From Amphibacillus cookii (GTDB lineage Bacteria > Bacillota > Bacilli > Bacillales > Amphibacillaceae), in contig NZ_JAFBDS010000006.1 of NCBI RefSeq assembly GCF_016908375.1, positions 210,922 to 274,921 of the forward strand: a stretch of DNA of 64,000 nt, read 5' to 3'. The stretch's first letter is position 1, and each line of letters starts with the position of its first letter. The notes below the pieces were generated by a model. It was not told the DNA's origin. It saw only the letters and a list, made by a program, of their open reading frames with translations, and searched no databases. Shown here piece after piece: positions 37,859-45,948 of the stretch. The translations under genes were made by a program, and so were the position numbers.

Positions 37859-37875
37859 TGTTATATATTCTAACA
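37859..37875. promoter_or_regulatory. Perfect GlnR/TnrA operator upstream of nifB
   Basis: TGTTATATATTCTAACA matches the Bacillales GlnR/TnrA consensus TGTNA-N7-TNACA at every fixed position. It lies directly upstream of the predicted -35, centred about -50. That is the spacing of TnrA-activated promoters and fits GlnR control of Paenibacillus nif operons. Confidence 0.8.
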
Positions 37876-37940
37876 GTATTGCGGCCTATCTATTCACATT
37901 TTTGTCACTTTTGTTAGTTTTTTCATCCGAAATATATTAG

Positions 37941-37957
37941 GGTGAATATATGTCACC
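37941..37957. promoter_or_regulatory. Second GlnR-like site, degenerate
   Basis: GGTGAATATATGTCACC has the same 17-bp geometry (GTNA-N7-TNAC core) but differs at both outermost bases. Its centre is 82 bp upstream of the perfect site, about eight helical turns. It could be a low-affinity GlnR site or belong to another regulator. Confidence 0.4.
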
Positions 37958-38009
37958 TCTTAGGGTTAATCGCTTACATTCATTCATTTAAAACATTTCA
38001 AAAATTTAC

Positions 38010-38056
38010 ACAATAAATAATCGAACAATCATTTGATTAAGATCATGATTGTTCGA
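38010..38056 (-). terminator. Intrinsic terminator of modABC
   Basis: A perfect 12-bp stem TCGAACAATCAT (38021-38032) / ATGATTGTTCGA (38045-38056) lies 60 bases after modC on its strand, followed by TTATTTATTG. It separates mod transcription from the nif promoter. Confidence 0.7.
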
Positions 38057-38116
38057 CTATTGTTTGCTATAAATAAATGTTCTCAAGCGGACGAGATTAG
38101 TTAGCAACTCACTAAA

Positions 38117-38782
38117 TTAAGCCATAAATTCATTCGCTACGATTGAATTTACAGACATTTTTTCTCGTTTGATCACCTTTCCTTGATCGATATGATATAT
38201 GAAATGCCCAAGTTTTCGCGCTTCCTCGTAATCATGCGTGACAAGTATGATAGGAATCCCCCAAATACGATAGAGCTCCATTAAGGAACGATAACACTCT
38301 TTTTTTAACTGTTGATCTAAATTTGAGAATGGCTCATCAAGCAATAATACTTTCGGCTCAGTTGCCAACGCACGCGCAAGTGCCACGCGTTGTTTTTCTC
38401 CACCTGAGATTTGATGAGGATATTTGGTTTTTAACTGAGAAATTGCGAGTGTATCAATGACCCGGATTACCAACTTTTCTTGCTTTGCACCATACATAAT
38501 GTTTTTTAGAACGTTCATATGTGGGAAAAGTGCATAATCTTGAAATAAGTAGCCGACCTCTCGCTTACTTAAGGGTAATGCCCTCATCTTCGTTTGATAA
38601 AATCTTATGTCATTTAGCTGAATTAAACCTTTATCAGGATGATCTAAGCCAGCAATGCAATTGAGCACGGTTGTTTTCCCCGACCCTGAAGGACCATACA
38701 GTACTACTATTTCATTTCCCATCTCCACTTTCAGGTCAAGGTTAAACTGTGCGAGTTGCTTAAATAGTTTTAGTCGCAACAC
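38117..38782 (-). CDS. modC: Molybdate ABC transporter ATP-binding protein
   Basis: Powers molybdate import. Walker A YGPSGSGKTTVLNC (near 30), Q-loop YLFQDYALFPHM, signature ISGGEKQRVALARAL, Walker B VLLLDEPFSNLD and switch LVTHDYEEA are all present. At 221 residues it lacks the C-terminal molybdate-binding MOP domain found in E. coli ModC. GTG start after AAGGAGAG. Last gene of modABC; molybdenum is needed for the adjacent Mo nitrogenase. Confidence 0.9.
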   Translation of the reverse strand: MLRLKLFKQLAQFNLDLKVEMGNEIVVLYGPSGSGKTTVLNCIAGLDHPDKGLIQLNDIRFYQTKMRALPLSKREVGYLFQDYALFPHMNVLKNIMYGAKQEKLVIRVIDTLAISQLKTKYPHQISGGEKQRVALARALATEPKVLLLDEPFSNLDQQLKKECYRSLMELYRIWGIPIILVTHDYEEARKLGHFIYHIDQGKVIKREKMSVNSIVANEFMA

Positions 38783-38800
38783 AAGTATCTCTCCTTCAAG

Positions 38801-39475
38801 CTAATTTCTTTTGTATTTAAGCATCTTTTTTTTACTCCAAAGGTTTAACCACAATACTGCGCTATACCCAAGTATGACAAGGATTCCTGTCCAAATCGCT
38901 GCCAGTCGGTTATTTCCGGATTGAACTGCAAAATATATTGTCATTGGTACTGTGTCAGTTCTTCCTGGAATATAACCAGCTAGCATTAACGTTGCACCAA
39001 ATTCACCGATAGCACGTGCAAAAGTAAGAACCAAGCCTGCTAACAGGCCCGGCCAAGCCAGAGGGAACGCTATCGTCCAAAACACTCTAAATCTTGATGC
39101 CCCCATTGTTAGCGCGGCATTCTCAAATTTTTGATCGTAGCTAGAAAATGCCGCATAAGCACTTTGATACATTAATGGAAATGCCACAACGATTGCAGCA
39201 ATTAATGCGCCAATCCAGTTAAAAACAACTTGAATACCAAACCAATCACTTAGAATCACACCAATCAACCCATTTCTATTAAACAAATAAAGCAAAATGA
39301 AGCCAACAACAGTTGGTGGCAATACAATCGGCAAAAGAAAAAATGATTCGATCAAGTCTTTGCCACAAAATTCTCTTTTACTGAAAAACCGAGCGGTGAA
39401 CATAGCGAAAAAAAATACTAGAAAGGTCGCAATAGTGGAAACCCGAAGTGACAACAAAAGCGGTTCAAAGGACAT
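38801..39475 (-). CDS. modB: Molybdate ABC transporter permease
   Basis: Membrane channel subunit with five to six helices. 224 residues. The EAA loop for ModC contact reads ENAALTMGASRFRVFWTIAFP and is followed by LARAIGEFGATLMLAGYIPGRTDT, which is typical of ModB and separates it from sulfate permeases. No strong ribosome site is seen. It lies 18 bases before modC. Confidence 0.93.
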   Translation of the reverse strand: MSFEPLLLSLRVSTIATFLVFFFAMFTARFFSKREFCGKDLIESFFLLPIVLPPTVVGFILLYLFNRNGLIGVILSDWFGIQVVFNWIGALIAAIVVAFPLMYQSAYAAFSSYDQKFENAALTMGASRFRVFWTIAFPLAWPGLLAGLVLTFARAIGEFGATLMLAGYIPGRTDTVPMTIYFAVQSGNNRLAAIWTGILVILGYSAVLWLNLWSKKKMLKYKRN

Positions 39476-39566
39476 ATTGTCGGACTAATAGCTTCTTGTT
39501 AACTACTTTACTACATATGTTCATGCCCTTCCCTCCTTATCATTAACAATTTAACCAGACTAATTG

Positions 39567-40337
39567 TTAATTCTGATTAAAGCCATATTCGTGCCAGATC
39601 GGTTCTGCTTCTTCGGCAACAATGAAGTCCAAAAAACTTTCTGTTACCTCATTGTTTACAGAATTTGCAGTTATTGCAGCCGGATAAACAATGGGATCAT
39701 GCCAGCTAGGAGATGCAATATCAAGAATCAATATGTCATCTGTAACATACGTATCACTTAAAAATAGAACAGCGTAATCAACGCTATTTGTTTCAATATA
39801 TGTCCTTACTTGCTGTACATCTTTCCCATATACAATATTGTCTTTTAAATACTGCCATATTCCTAACTTTTCAAACACTTGTTTTGCATAAAAACCAGCT
39901 GGGACTGTCTCTGGATCACCAATAGCTATTTGTAATTCACTTCTTTCAGATAAATCATCAAAGCTTATCGATTTATCTTCTACCTGAATGCTCTTCACAA
40001 GAACAATTTTGTTATTCACAACATCAATCCTTGAATCTGATCGGATCAACTCCTCTCTTCCCAGTATGTCCATCCACTCTTGATTTGCCGAAATAAATAG
40101 ATCAACGGGTGCCCCCTGTTGAATTTGTCTCGCTAAGCTTCCTGAACTGGCAAAGTTAAATGTCAGTGTGATGTCGTCATGAATGCTTTCAAATTCATTT
40201 TTCAGTTCCTCCATTACACCCATTAAGCTTGCGGCGGCAGAAATAATTATTTCTCCTTCATTAGCTTCATCCACATCATTAGTTCGGCATGAAACCAAAA
40301 AAACGAAACCGATTACTATAAATAAAAGCTTTTTCAA
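39567..40337 (-). CDS. modA: Molybdate-binding lipoprotein
   Basis: Extracellular solute-binding protein tethered to the membrane. The signal peptide ends in lipobox FLVSC at the start of the mature chain. Mature motifs IISAAASLMGVMEELKNEF and FNFASSGSLARQIQQGAP are typical of ModA oxyanion-binding loops. The frame opens at an ATG at 40346 that abuts AAAGG. The TTG at 40337 is better spaced and gives a normal signal peptide (M-K-K-L-L-F-I-V), 256 residues. Confidence 0.93.
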   Translation of the reverse strand: MKKLLFIVIGFVFLVSCRTNDVDEANEGEIIISAAASLMGVMEELKNEFESIHDDITLTFNFASSGSLARQIQQGAPVDLFISANQEWMDILGREELIRSDSRIDVVNNKIVLVKSIQVEDKSISFDDLSERSELQIAIGDPETVPAGFYAKQVFEKLGIWQYLKDNIVYGKDVQQVRTYIETNSVDYAVLFLSDTYVTDDILILDIASPSWHDPIVYPAAITANSVNNEVTESFLDFIVAEEAEPIWHEYGFNQN

Positions 40338-40399
40338 CCGACACATCCTTTCGCTAGTTTTTATTTCATTTCACAAATATGGAAATAATATTAAGGATG

Positions 40400-40428
40400 A
40401 TTATAGCGGTTGTGTATCCATTTGTAAA
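40400..40428 (-). promoter_or_regulatory. Predicted sigma-A promoter of modABC
   Basis: On the minus strand TTTACA (40428-40423), 17 bases, TATAAT (40405-40400): a near-consensus promoter with start point near 40393. The -35 hexamer lies inside the 46-bp palindrome. Confidence 0.75.
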
Positions 40429-40465
40429 TATTTATTCTGAATATTCAGAATAAATATTTACAAAT
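40420..40465. promoter_or_regulatory. Perfect 46-bp palindrome, probable operator
   Basis: Twenty-three bases are followed immediately by their exact reverse complement, with no loop; the centre reads TTCTGAATATTCAGAA. It overlaps the modA -35 element and its axis is about -50 from the modA start and 184 bases upstream of the kor start point. It has no T-run context of a terminator. The regulator is unknown; it does not resemble the E. coli ModE box. Confidence 0.7.
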
Positions 40466-40576
40466 TATCCTGTTCTATTCAAGATTTCTGAGTAAGAACA
40501 AATATTGCAACTCCTCAAAATTTAGTAGCCAGTTAATTTCACATGTACAATTATCTAACATGTAAAAAACTGTAAG

Positions 40577-40592
40577 TGTGATTTAAATCACT
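40577..40592 (+). promoter_or_regulatory. Fnr/Crp-type activator box upstream of the oxidoreductase genes
   Basis: TGTGATTTAAATCACT matches the Fnr consensus TGTGA-N6-TCACA except for the last base. A -10 element TATACT is at 40614-40619, giving a start point near 40626. The box is then centred at -41.5, the class II activation position. No good -35 is present, as expected for an activator-dependent promoter. Confidence 0.7.
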
Positions 40593-40684
40593 GAAAACTT
40601 TTTTTTTGGTAATTATACTTAAAATTATTAACTTATTTCAATTTTCATAATATTCAGATTATTAATAAGAAGTGGAGGGGTAAA

Positions 40685-41689
40685 ATGGAATTACCTAGAA
40701 CTAATGAACTCGGTTATTTTAGTATTCGGCTTGAGTCGATAGGTGGACTAGGGGCAAATTTAGCTGGAAAAATGCTTGCTGAAGCAGGGGCACTAGGTTC
40801 TGGTTTCAATGGGGTTAATTTTTCATCATATGGATCTGAAAAAAAGGGGTCCCCAGTAAAAAGCTTTGTTTTATTTAGTGATAACGAAATTGAAATTAGG
40901 TCGCACAGTCCAATCGAGGAGCCTGATGTAATCGGAGTCTTTCATGAAGCACTTTTTAAAACAACACCTGTATTAAGTGGATTACAAACGGATGGCATTG
41001 TGTTAATCAATTCATCAAAATCAATTGAACAACTTTCACAATTTATTGATTTGTCACAAGGAAAAATTGCCATTATTGATGCACACAGTATTGCATTAAA
41101 AGAAAAAACACGTGTTAATACGGCGATGTTGGGTGCTTTATTTAGAATTTGTGATTTTTTAGATCCGGATGACTTGCTCCAGACTATTCGAAAAACATTT
41201 GAAAAGAAATATCCTGAGCTTGTAGATGCGAACATCAAAACATTTAATCGGGGCTACCAAGAGGTGAAGATTCATACTGTTAAAAATTCTATTACTGCTC
41301 AAAAGGGATCCTTTACTCGGGAACGATCTGAATTAGGCTATTTAACTCAAGAAATAGGTGGCGTTATTTCAACACAGGGAAACAGTCTACTAAGGGATCT
41401 TGCCAGTTCTCGTCAAGGATTTATACCAGCGTTAGAAAAAGAAAGTTGTATAAACTGTGCTGCATGTGATGCGGTTTGCCCTGATTTTTGTTTTGTATGG
41501 GAAGAACGAATAAACAAACGCGGAAAAAAAAGAATGCTTTTAACAGGGATTGATTATCAATATTGTAAAGGGTGTCTTAAGTGTGTTGAAGCCTGTCCAT
41601 CAAATGCGCTAAGAAAAGTTAAGGAATCTGATCAAACGATATCAGAATCACAGGATCGGATCACTTTTCCACTTATTAAGGGGGAATAA
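40685..41689 (+). CDS. 2-oxoacid:ferredoxin oxidoreductase, gamma domain fused to a 2[4Fe-4S] ferredoxin domain
   Basis: Part of a CoA-dependent oxidoreductase that transfers electrons from a 2-oxoacid to ferredoxin or flavodoxin. Residues 1-190 are the gamma domain (IRLESIGGLGANLAGKMLAEAG; FSSYGSEKKGSPVKSFVLFS). Residues 250-315 hold two [4Fe-4S] motifs, CINCAACDAVCPDFC and CKGCLKCVEACPSNA. GGAGGGG precedes the ATG. It lies three bases before the alpha-beta gene and diverges from modABC. Next to nif genes it may replace NifJ as electron source; the substrate, pyruvate or another oxoacid, is not determined. Confidence 0.9.
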   Translation: MELPRTNELGYFSIRLESIGGLGANLAGKMLAEAGALGSGFNGVNFSSYGSEKKGSPVKSFVLFSDNEIEIRSHSPIEEPDVIGVFHEALFKTTPVLSGLQTDGIVLINSSKSIEQLSQFIDLSQGKIAIIDAHSIALKEKTRVNTAMLGALFRICDFLDPDDLLQTIRKTFEKKYPELVDANIKTFNRGYQEVKIHTVKNSITAQKGSFTRERSELGYLTQEIGGVISTQGNSLLRDLASSRQGFIPALEKESCINCAACDAVCPDFCFVWEERINKRGKKRMLLTGIDYQYCKGCLKCVEACPSNALRKVKESDQTISESQDRITFPLIKGE

Positions 41690-41692
41690 AAG

Positions 41693-43987
41693 ATGAAGAC
41701 TGTGACAGAAAATAAGCTTTTTGATCAAACCTTCGAACAGATCACTACTTTTGAATCAGGTAACGAGATGGCCGCAATCGCCGCGGCTCAAATTAATTAT
41801 CATATTATGGGTTATTTCCCAATTACGCCTTCTACTGAAATCGCCCAATACTTAGACCAAATGAAAGCACGCGGGGAGCATGACATTCAGTTAATACCAG
41901 CAGATGGAGAGCATGGATCAGCTGGTATTTGCTATGGCGCGGCTTTAACAGGTGCACGTGTTATAAACGCTACCAGTGCAAATGGATTAATGTATATGCT
42001 AGAACAGCTGCCTGTTCAATCAGGAACTCGCTTTCCAATGGTAATGAATTTAGTCACACGCTCAATTAGTGGTCCACTAGATATTAGAGGGGATCACTCT
42101 GATTTATATTACGCCCTTAATACAGGGTGGATTATTCTAACAGCTAGAACACCACAAGCAGTTTATGATATGAATATTCTTGCCTTAAAAATTGCAGAAG
42201 ATCGTCGAGTCAGATTGCCAGTCATTGTTGCATATGACGGATTTTTCACCTCACACCAAAAAAGAAAAGTCAATTATTTTAAAGACAAGCAAGTTGTTCA
42301 AAATTTTGTTGGTCCAGCTTCAACAGACGCCCCTTTAATTAGAGACCCTAAGAAACCAATAACGATTGGGGCACACATGAATGGAGATGACCTCCTAAAC
42401 AATCATTATCAACAGTCAGAAGCATTATATCGTGCAGAAGCAGTCTTTTTAGAAATAGCAGAATCATTCAATCTTTTATCGAAGCGCCATTATCCTCTAC
42501 TAGATTTGTATTTAATGGATGATGCCGAAATTGCTCTATTTTTATTAAACTCTGCTGCCGAAACAGCTAAAGACGTTGCAGATCAATTGAGGACACAAGG
42601 TATTAAAGCTGGCGTTATCAGCCCAAATATAATCAGACCATTTCCAGCCGAAGCCATTCGGAAGGCGTTAAAAAAAGTAAGTATTTTATTGATCGGGGAA
42701 CGGGCAGATTCCTATGGAGCTCATGGCCCAAACCTAACACATGAAGTGAAATCAGCTGTACAAGAAGATCAGCAAAATAATACACGCATAATTAGCCGTG
42801 TATTCGGACTGGGCGGGAAAGATTTCTATCCAGATGATGCCAAACATTTCTTTTTCGAAGCGCTAGCTGCACTTGATACCAAGCAAATTGCAAAACCGTT
42901 TGACTATTATGGACATTATCCTGGTGAAGTAAACCAAGCCTTAAAACCTGTCATTGAACCACAACATGGTGATATGTTTAAAACAGGCTTATTCAAACTG
43001 ACTGAAGATGCAGAGCATAATAAAATTGATGTAAAGATACCATCTTTACGTGAACTAACTGAAAAGCCAAAGCGTTTAGCCCCAGGACACGGGGCATGTC
43101 CTGGCTGTGGTATTCTATCTGGACTTGAACTCTTTTTTAAAGGTATAGAGGGTGATATCGTTGTTTTATTTCAAACGGGTTGCGCCTATGTGGTAACAAC
43201 AGGCTATCCCTATACGTCCCATAAGCAGACAATGATTCATAACCTTTTTCAAAACGGGCCTGCCACATTATCTGGGACATTGGAAGCCTTTCACGAGCTA
43301 AAAGTACGGGGAGAGCTTGATGTTTCGGATGATGTGACTTTTATTATGATAACAGGTGATGGAGGTATGGATATCGGCATGGGTTCAGCAATTGGAACTG
43401 CATTAAGGAATCATCGATTAATCATGCTTGAATATGATAATGAAGGCTATATGAATACCGGTTCGCAAATGTCCTACTCTACTCCGATCGGTCATATGAC
43501 AAGCACAAGTAATATTGGCCGTACACAATCCGGGAAAAGCATGCATCACAAAGATACTGTGCAAATTATGGCTGCTACTCATATGCCATATGTCTTTACC
43601 GGATCGGAAGCCTTTCCACATGACTTAATTAAAAAGGCAGCAAAAGCACAGTGGTATGCACAAAATGTTGGGACTGTTTATGGAAAACTCTTGATGACTT
43701 GTCCAATGAATTGGCGAACAGATGATCAGTACGGAACCAAGGTTATGGAGGCTGCTGTAAATTCTTGTTTTTTCCCATTATATGAAGTTGAAAATGGATG
43801 CACATCCATTACTTACAATCCTGAACAAAAAGGGGCTAAGCTACCTATTGAGAGCTGGCTTCGTTTTATGGGAAAGGCAAAGCATTTGTTAAAGGACTCG
43901 AACAAACCGTTGCTTTTTGCCTTTGAAAAAGAAGTAGAAAAAAGATGGGCAAAACTTAAAATTAAGGATGAACTGGCTCAGCTTTAA
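41693..43987 (+). CDS. 2-oxoacid:ferredoxin oxidoreductase, fused alpha and beta subunits
   Basis: 764 residues. The N-terminal part is the alpha subunit (GNEMAAIAAAQINYHIMGYF, PITPSTEIAQYLD, IPADGEHGSAGICYGAA; residues 1-430). The C-terminal part is the thiamine-diphosphate beta subunit (APGHGACPGCGILSGLE near 468; TGDGGMDIGMGSAIGTAL near 555; YDNEGYMNTGSQMS near 580). CPGCG and the later Cys suggest a beta [4Fe-4S] cluster. With the upstream gamma-ferredoxin gene it forms a complete four-domain enzyme from two genes. It is expected to be oxygen-sensitive, matching the Fnr-type promoter. Confidence 0.9.
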   Translation: MKTVTENKLFDQTFEQITTFESGNEMAAIAAAQINYHIMGYFPITPSTEIAQYLDQMKARGEHDIQLIPADGEHGSAGICYGAALTGARVINATSANGLMYMLEQLPVQSGTRFPMVMNLVTRSISGPLDIRGDHSDLYYALNTGWIILTARTPQAVYDMNILALKIAEDRRVRLPVIVAYDGFFTSHQKRKVNYFKDKQVVQNFVGPASTDAPLIRDPKKPITIGAHMNGDDLLNNHYQQSEALYRAEAVFLEIAESFNLLSKRHYPLLDLYLMDDAEIALFLLNSAAETAKDVADQLRTQGIKAGVISPNIIRPFPAEAIRKALKKVSILLIGERADSYGAHGPNLTHEVKSAVQEDQQNNTRIISRVFGLGGKDFYPDDAKHFFFEALAALDTKQIAKPFDYYGHYPGEVNQALKPVIEPQHGDMFKTGLFKLTEDAEHNKIDVKIPSLRELTEKPKRLAPGHGACPGCGILSGLELFFKGIEGDIVVLFQTGCAYVVTTGYPYTSHKQTMIHNLFQNGPATLSGTLEAFHELKVRGELDVSDDVTFIMITGDGGMDIGMGSAIGTALRNHRLIMLEYDNEGYMNTGSQMSYSTPIGHMTSTSNIGRTQSGKSMHHKDTVQIMAATHMPYVFTGSEAFPHDLIKKAAKAQWYAQNVGTVYGKLLMTCPMNWRTDDQYGTKVMEAAVNSCFFPLYEVENGCTSITYNPEQKGAKLPIESWLRFMGKAKHLLKDSNKPLLFAFEKEVEKRWAKLKIKDELAQL

Positions 43988-44157
43988 AATCGTTCGCAAA
44001 TCAGAGCGTTAGAAGGTGAACAATTCAGAAAAGCTAACTCCATGTTCTACTTCAGGTGTTTAACAGTTATCTTTAAAAGCATTTAAATGTGTGCTCTTTT
44101 AGGAAAGATCTCAACACCCTGATTCTAGCTTTGATTTTGAATTCAAAAGCTATCTTT

Positions 44158-44271
44158 TATAAAACGAAAACTTCATTCAGTGGGCATTGTCATTTTTCGA
44201 TCACTGAATGAAAAGGTTTCGTAAATCAGTACATTAGCATCCGTTTTACGTACGGGGTTATCTGTGATAAA
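44158..44271 (+). repeat. Dispersed structured repeat, family 1, copy 6 (right flank of the nif island)
   Basis: Begins ATAAAACGAAAACTTCATTC and ends GGGGTTATCTGTGATAAAT. Its central part is shortened; CATTCAGTG pairs with CACTGAATG within it. It lies between the oxidoreductase genes and icd, in the same orientation as copy 5. The rest of 43988-44500 shows no gene. Confidence 0.8.
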
Positions 44272-44506
44272 TTATTGCGATACTTTTTTCTAAATTTATT
44301 GCTCACATCGTTTTCAATTGTCTCAGTTTATCACTTTGACGTTGGTGAATAGCTCTATATCACAGCTTGTGAAAAAGAGATCTCACAGACATCATTTTTA
44401 TTGAGACCATTTATCTTGAATCAAAGGGACAATCTCTTGCTATGCTATTATATACTGAGCAAGCCGACTGATCCTACGTAGATTAATTTAGAACGGAACC
44501 CAAAAC

Positions 44507-44540
44507 AAACATCCAAGCTACTAATCCAGCTTGGATGTTT
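44507..44540. terminator. Bidirectional terminator between the nif island and icd
   Basis: A 13-bp stem AAACATCCAAGCT (44507-44519) / AGCTTGGATGTTT (44528-44540) with T-rich tails on both strands. It lies 88 bases beyond the icd stop codon. Confidence 0.75.
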
Positions 44541-44628
44541 TTAAAAAAATATAATTTTATCGGCTAAAAACATAACTTTACCAATGTTATTTAACAAATA
44601 AATATTTTAGTTGATGCCTGTTTGGGGC

Positions 44629-45900
44629 TTAATCCATATTTTTAATCAACGCATCAGCAAATTCTGATGCTTTAACCTCTGTCGCACCGTCCATCAGACG
44701 AGCAAAATCATAAGTGACTACTTTTGATCCAATCGTCTTGTCCATTGCCTTGGTAATTAGATCGGCCGCTTCTTTCCAGCCTAAATGTTCAAGCATAAGT
44801 ACACCTGATAAAATAACAGATGATGGGTTTACTTTATCTAAACCTGCATATTTAGGTGCTGTACCATGCGTTGCTTCAAAAATGGCATGTCCAGTCTCAT
44901 AATTAATATTAGCTCCAGGGGCAATACCAATTCCACCAACTTGAGCAGCAAGAGCATCAGAAATATAATCTCCATTTAAGTTCATTGTTGCTACAACATC
45001 AAACTCTTTAGGACGTGTTAAGATTTGTTGCAGGAAGATATCAGCTATCGCATCTTTAATAATAATCTTACCTGCTTCTTCGGCCGCTTGTTGAGCTTGA
45101 TCTGCTGCCTGGCGACCCTCTCGCTCGACAATTTGGTCATACTCTGCCCACGTAAATACTTGTTCCCCATATTCTTGCTCTGCAAGTTCATAGCCCCAGT
45201 TTTTAAAAGCTCCTTCAGTAAACTTCATAATATTACCTTTATGGACTAATGTAACGCTTTTACGCCCTTCTTTGATTGCGTAATCGATGGCAGCACGTAC
45301 AATACGCTTGGTTCCTTCTTCTGACACTGGTTTGACTCCAATACCTGAAGTTTCTGGAAAACGAATATTGGTCACGCCCATTTCTTTTTCAAAGAAATCA
45401 ATGACTTTTTTTACATCATCAGAGCCATTTTCCCATTCAATACCCGCATAAATATCTTCAGTATTCTCCCGAAAAATTACCATATCAGTATCCTCTGGGC
45501 GTTTAACCGGCGAAGGCACACCGTCAAAGTAACGAACGGGACGCAAACACGTAAATAAGTCGAGTTTTTGACGTAAAGCGACATTTAATGAACGAATCCC
45601 GCCACCAATAGGTGTGGTAAGCGGTCCTTTTATCGCTATTTTATATTCACGAATTGCGTCAAGTGTAGCTTCTGGCAACCATTCTCCTGTTTGATTAAAT
45701 GCTTTCTCACCAGCTAATACTTCCTTCCAAACAATTCCTTTACTTCCGTTATAAGCTTTTTCTACAGCACCTTCCAACACACGACTTGCAGCTGCCCATA
45801 TATCCGGCCCTGTCCCATCACCTTCAATAAATGGAATAATTGCGTGATCTGGTGTTTTAACCACACCATTTTCCACTGTAATTTTCTCACCATTTGACAT
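44629..45900 (-). CDS. icd: Isocitrate dehydrogenase (NADP+)
   Basis: Citric-acid-cycle enzyme making 2-oxoglutarate, the carbon skeleton for ammonia assimilation and for homocitrate. 423 residues. Substrate-binding motif [20 protein letters not shown] includes the phosphorylatable-type Ser. [19 protein letters not shown] holds the metal-binding Asp residues, and [19 protein letters not shown] is the NADP-binding loop. It is 48 bases downstream of citZ. mdh, next in the B. subtilis operon, is not found in this window. Confidence 0.98.
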   Translation of the reverse strand: MSNGEKITVENGVVKTPDHAIIPFIEGDGTGPDIWAAASRVLEGAVEKAYNGSKGIVWKEVLAGEKAFNQTGEWLPEATLDAIREYKIAIKGPLTTPIGGGIRSLNVALRQKLDLFTCLRPVRYFDGVPSPVKRPEDTDMVIFRENTEDIYAGIEWENGSDDVKKVIDFFEKEMGVTNIRFPETSGIGVKPVSEEGTKRIVRAAIDYAIKEGRKSVTLVHKGNIMKFTEGAFKNWGYELAEQEYGEQVFTWAEYDQIVEREGRQAADQAQQAAEEAGKIIIKDAIADIFLQQILTRPKEFDVVATMNLNGDYISDALAAQVGGIGIAPGANINYETGHAIFEATHGTAPKYAGLDKVNPSSVILSGVLMLEHLGWKEAADLITKAMDKTIGSKVVTYDFARLMDGATEVKASEFADALIKNMD

Positions 45901-45948
45901 TGTTCATTCCTCCTGTAATTAAACTATATAATCTTAATCGCTATGTAT

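Noticed and set aside
37859..37875. NifA-type upstream activator sequence (TGT-N10-ACA)
   Set aside because: The spacing here is TGT-N11-ACA, no sigma-54 promoter is present, and the GlnR/TnrA consensus is met at every fixed base.
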